NCBI GenBank assembly: GCA_947038135.1
Contig: CAMQVM010000052.1
Span: 1 to 8,694 of the forward strand
Source of the DNA: an uncultured Rikenellaceae bacterium
Lineage (GTDB): Bacteria > Bacteroidota > Bacteroidia > Bacteroidales > Rikenellaceae
Reading direction: 5' to 3'
DNA: 8,694 nucleotides
Both the position numbers and the translations under genes were made by a program. Shown here one piece after another: positions 7,235 through 8,694 of the stretch (position 1 is the stretch's first letter; each line of letters opens with the position of its first letter). The notes under the pieces are model-generated. The model ran no database searches, was not told where the DNA came from, and was given only the letters and a program-made list of their open reading frames with translations.

Positions 7235-7996
7235 TTATTGTTTAATAAATAGATACCTATCGAAAGTAGAAAGAGCTTCATCAAAGCTATACCCACCCCA
7301 ATTAAACGTTTTTAACCCCTCGGGAGTCAACACCCTGTTTTTTACTATAAACTGGCTCATTGCCCCTCTAGCCATTTTTGAATGGGTTTGTATTGTTCTA
7401 CACTCGCCATCTTTCAAAGTTTTAAATTCGGGCGTTATCACTACCAGCTCTTGATTAAGGATATCTATTTGCAAGGCAGGAAGCACATCTAAGCTAGACA
7501 AGTTGACTACCACCCCTGTTGAAGCCTTAGCAATATCAACGAGCGAGGTTGTAAGATGCTGTTTCCAGAAGTGATATAGATTCCCACCTATATTACCAAC
7601 TTTAGTTTTATATTCAAGCCTATACGCCTTTATCATATCAAGCGGTGACAACAATCCATATAGAACAGACACTATTAATAAGTGGCTATTGGCAAAGATA
7701 AGATCATCTTTTGTGAAGCTTTTGGGTGACATTACTTTAAACACACTTCCTGTGTAAGCAAATATAGCAGGTGCAACGCTGGTGTCATCTGAATTAAAAT
7801 GCTGGTATCTCTGATAAGTGCTCTCAGCTATTGTATCACTTACTTTGAAGAGCTCTTTTATCTCCTCCTTACTATATTCAGACATCTTCAAAGCTAAAGT
7901 ATTTGCTTGGTCTATAAACCTAGGTGTTGATGTAGCTAAAATGCACTCAGAAGTAGATGTATCCATGCTTTTTGCTGGTGATATTATCGTAATCAT
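7235..7996 (-). CDS. yaaA: Peroxide stress resistance protein YaaA (DUF328/UPF0246 family)
   Basis: This 253-residue cytoplasmic protein belongs to the YaaA family, which in E. coli is induced by OxyR and lowers free intracellular iron during peroxide stress, limiting Fenton damage. Family blocks run in order: SPAKSMD (6-12), the KVSDTIAESTYQRYQ region (51-65), PAIFAYTGSVF (76-86), LYGLLSPLDMIKAYRLE (112-128), NLYHFW (139-144), VVNLSS (163-168), SKMARGAMSQFI (206-217) and GGYSFDEA (234-241). Length is usual. Two blocks are unusual: SVLYGLL where most members have SGLYGLL, and NLSSLDVLP where most have NLAS(D/E)EYF. The ATG at 7994-7996 places MITIISPAK at the expected N-terminus. It is convergent with the kinase gene and appears monocistronic. 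No OxyR site was recognised upstream. Confidence 0.93.
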   Translation of the reverse strand: MITIISPAKSMDTSTSECILATSTPRFIDQANTLALKMSEYSKEEIKELFKVSDTIAESTYQRYQHFNSDDTSVAPAIFAYTGSVFKVMSPKSFTKDDLIFANSHLLIVSVLYGLLSPLDMIKAYRLEYKTKVGNIGGNLYHFWKQHLTTSLVDIAKASTGVVVNLSSLDVLPALQIDILNQELVVITPEFKTLKDGECRTIQTHSKMARGAMSQFIVKNRVLTPEGLKTFNWGGYSFDEALSTFDRYLFIKQ

Positions 7997-8047
7997 GATT
8001 TATATTTAGTGTTGTTATATTAAATTGTGGTGAATTAGTATCATCGT

Positions 8048-8078
8048 CAAACTTGCGTTATCATAAAATTATAATAAA
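8048..8078 (-). promoter_or_regulatory. Candidate yaaA promoter
   Basis: On the minus strand, CAAGTTTG (8055-8048) matches TAnnTTTG except at the first base, and TTTA (8078-8075) lies 19 bases upstream in the -33 position. The same TTTA and spacing occur at the mutase promoter. Start would be near 8041, giving about 45 bases of leader. An alternative -7 element, TATGTTTA (8082-8075), overlaps it. Confidence 0.3.
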
Positions 8079-8253
8079 CATACAACTTTGTGCTCATAAA
8101 TAATAGAATAATAAAAAAAACATAAATCATGCCCTAGTAATTAAAAACCACATAAATAGTTGTTATACTGCCTTTTATAACATATTTGGAGTCTTATATC
8201 TTATGGTGATAATATATATTCTTTATATGTATGACTACAAAGCTAAAGTTTTT

Positions 8254-8284
8254 TTTGAATAGTAGATTAATTATTTTACTTTTG
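8254..8284 (+). promoter_or_regulatory. Strong consensus Bacteroidota promoter
   Basis: TTTG (8254-8257) is followed after exactly 19 bases by TACTTTTG (8277-8284), matching both the -33 TTTG and -7 TAnnTTTG elements at every defined base. It is the best promoter in the window. Transcription would start near 8290. The first ATG downstream is at 8311, opening a short ORF; the next recognisable gene begins only at 8546, so the transcript has a leader of about 255 bases or encodes something of its own. Confidence 0.7.
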
Positions 8285-8310
8285 TAGAGATTAATAGACA
8301 GTTTTATCTT

Positions 8311-8418
8311 ATGACACAAGGTAATTCACAAAATTCAAACTATTTGATTTTCAATAGATTTAATGATTGTTTTGCATCGCATCATAATAATAATGAAAGT
8401 TATAATTTTTCGAGCTGA
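8311..8418 (+). CDS. Possible small ORF or leader peptide, 35 residues, unidentified
   Basis: ATG at 8311 to TGA at 8416-8418 encodes 35 residues beginning MTQGNSQNSNYLIFNRF and rich in Asn and Ser, with one Cys, two adjacent His and no membrane segment or signal peptide. I recognise no family. Its support is position: it starts about 21 bases after the predicted start site of the best promoter in the window, a spacing like that of the other genes here. Against it, an open frame of this size is not rare in AT-rich DNA, and the composition is what such DNA gives by chance. It could be a true small protein, a leader peptide for the gene at 8546, or noncoding. Confidence 0.25.
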   Translation: MTQGNSQNSNYLIFNRFNDCFASHHNNNESYNFSS

Positions 8419-8433
8419 TAACTTTTGTATTTG

Positions 8434-8452
8434 GTGCTTTTCAAAGAAGCAC
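8434..8452 (+). other. Short hairpin downstream of the small ORF
   Basis: GTGCTT (8434-8439) pairs with AAGCAC (8447-8452) around a 7-base loop, 15 bases after the small ORF stop. It is one of few G+C-containing stems in this spacer. There is no T tract after it, so it is not a standard intrinsic terminator; it could be a leader structure in the transcript running into the gene at 8546. Confidence 0.35.
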
Positions 8453-8492
8453 GCTGACAATAGAACTTTGTCTCAATTTAATCAAGCAATAT

Positions 8493-8522
8493 TAAACATA
8501 TACTAAACATCGTATATTATAC
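8493..8522. repeat. Tandem TAAACAT repeats and adjoining palindrome upstream of the right-edge gene
   Basis: TAAACAT occurs at 8493-8499 and 8504-8510, an 11-base period close to one helical turn. It is followed at once by the palindrome GTATATTATAC (8512-8522, 5-bp arms around one base). The block lies 23 bases before the ATG at 8546. The layout is operator-like, but the AT-rich background makes chance a serious alternative. Confidence 0.35.
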
Positions 8523-8545
8523 AGACATTAAAATATATATAAAAT

Positions 8546-8694
8546 ATGAAAACCGCTGATTGGGCATCTATATTAGATGCTAAATTTTTATTAGTAGGCG
8601 AGCACTCTACTCTTCAATGGAAGGACGAAGTAATTGAGCACGCAATGTTTTTAGACTACTATTTCTCCTCTGCACCTTACGACTTGGGCGAGAG
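8546..8694 (+). CDS. N-terminal fragment of an unidentified protein (3' end outside window)
   Basis: The first 49 codons of a gene run off the right edge. The ATG at 8546 has an in-frame TAA immediately upstream (8540-8542), and the next in-frame ATG is codon 34, so this start is well supported. The leader is A/T-rich without a Shine-Dalgarno motif. The fragment begins MKTADWASILDAKFLLVGEH and continues with an amphipathic, aromatic-rich stretch ending FSSAPYDLGE. There is no signal peptide or membrane segment, so a cytoplasmic protein is likely. The hydrophobic strand FLLVGE followed by a polar loop would suit the first strand of an alpha/beta fold, for example in uracil-DNA glycosylase-like proteins, but the fragment is too short to assign a family. 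Coding character (balanced codon use, higher G+C than the spacer) is clear. Confidence 0.75.
   Translation, partial: MKTADWASILDAKFLLVGEHSTLQWKDEVIEHAMFLDYYFSSAPYDLGE

Larger units (their letters stand above)
7997..8545. other. 549-base AT-rich intergenic region between yaaA and the right-edge gene
   Basis: This divergent spacer is much longer than the others in the window. It holds a weak yaaA promoter on the left, a 7-bp inverted repeat TGTTATA/TATAACA (8161-8167 and 8176-8182), a strong rightward promoter (8254-8284), a possible 35-codon ORF (8311-8418), a small hairpin (8434-8452), and repeats plus a palindrome just before the ATG at 8546. I see no tRNA, rRNA, insertion sequence end or gene remnant. 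From 8083 to 8250 nothing beyond AT-rich sequence is supportable. Confidence 0.7.

Noticed and set aside
8121..8157. Direct repeat CATAAAT at 8121 and 8151
   Set aside because: Two 7-base AT-rich copies 30 bases apart are expected by chance and have no target-site or integration context.
8203..8262. 19-codon ORF starting ATGGTGATA
   Set aside because: It is very short, has AT-driven hydrophobic composition, has no good promoter in front and runs into the -33 element of the strong promoter.

Overview
The window looks like ordinary chromosome from a low-G+C member of the Bacteroidota, most likely the order Bacteroidales. By eye it is about one third G+C. Three things point there. The DnaA AAA+ core reads like Bacteroidales DnaA: the stretch FVEGECNRLARAA, the segment around GIEVKKRFPEKNVLYVNA, and the KFQTQY motif. 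Gene starts are preceded by A-rich sequence and not by Shine-Dalgarno motifs. Promoters fit the Bacteroidota pattern TTTG, about 19 bases, TAnnTTTG. The group assignment is an inference; no 16S rRNA gene is present.

Layout from left to right. Positions 2-190 hold the C-terminal end of a plus-strand gene that resembles a sulfatase tail, followed by a strong bidirectional terminator (212-265). Positions 374-2110, minus strand, encode a long-type phosphohexomutase (PgcA-like phosphoglucomutase/phosphomannomutase). A 225-base AT-rich divergent region (2111-2335) carries outward promoters for the mutase and for dnaA (2336-3739, plus). dnaA ends in a clear intrinsic terminator (3755-3787). It is followed by rlmH (3807-4280), encoding the 23S rRNA pseudouridine-1915 methyltransferase; its start needs to be the internal ATG, not the earlier TTG, which lies inside the terminator. 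A 939-residue, roughly 12-TM sensor histidine kinase follows (4340-7159), with no response regulator in the window. It converges on yaaA (7235-7996, minus), encoding a peroxide-stress protein, across a shared hairpin (7192-7229). A 549-base intergenic region (7997-8545) then holds the best promoter of the window (8254-8284), a possible 35-codon ORF (8311-8418), and short repeats. The right edge is the first 49 codons of an unidentified gene starting at 8546.

Functionally this is mostly housekeeping: sugar-phosphate interconversion, replication initiation, ribosome modification and iron/peroxide defence. No mobile element, CRISPR array, tRNA, rRNA or recognisable multi-gene defence system is visible. 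The two places least explained by known families are the histidine kinase, with two predicted periplasmic regions, a CxCxCxxC cluster in the second one and altered ATP-lid residues, and the strongly promoted leader/small ORF in front of the right-edge gene. I see no convincing evidence of an entirely new multi-gene system.
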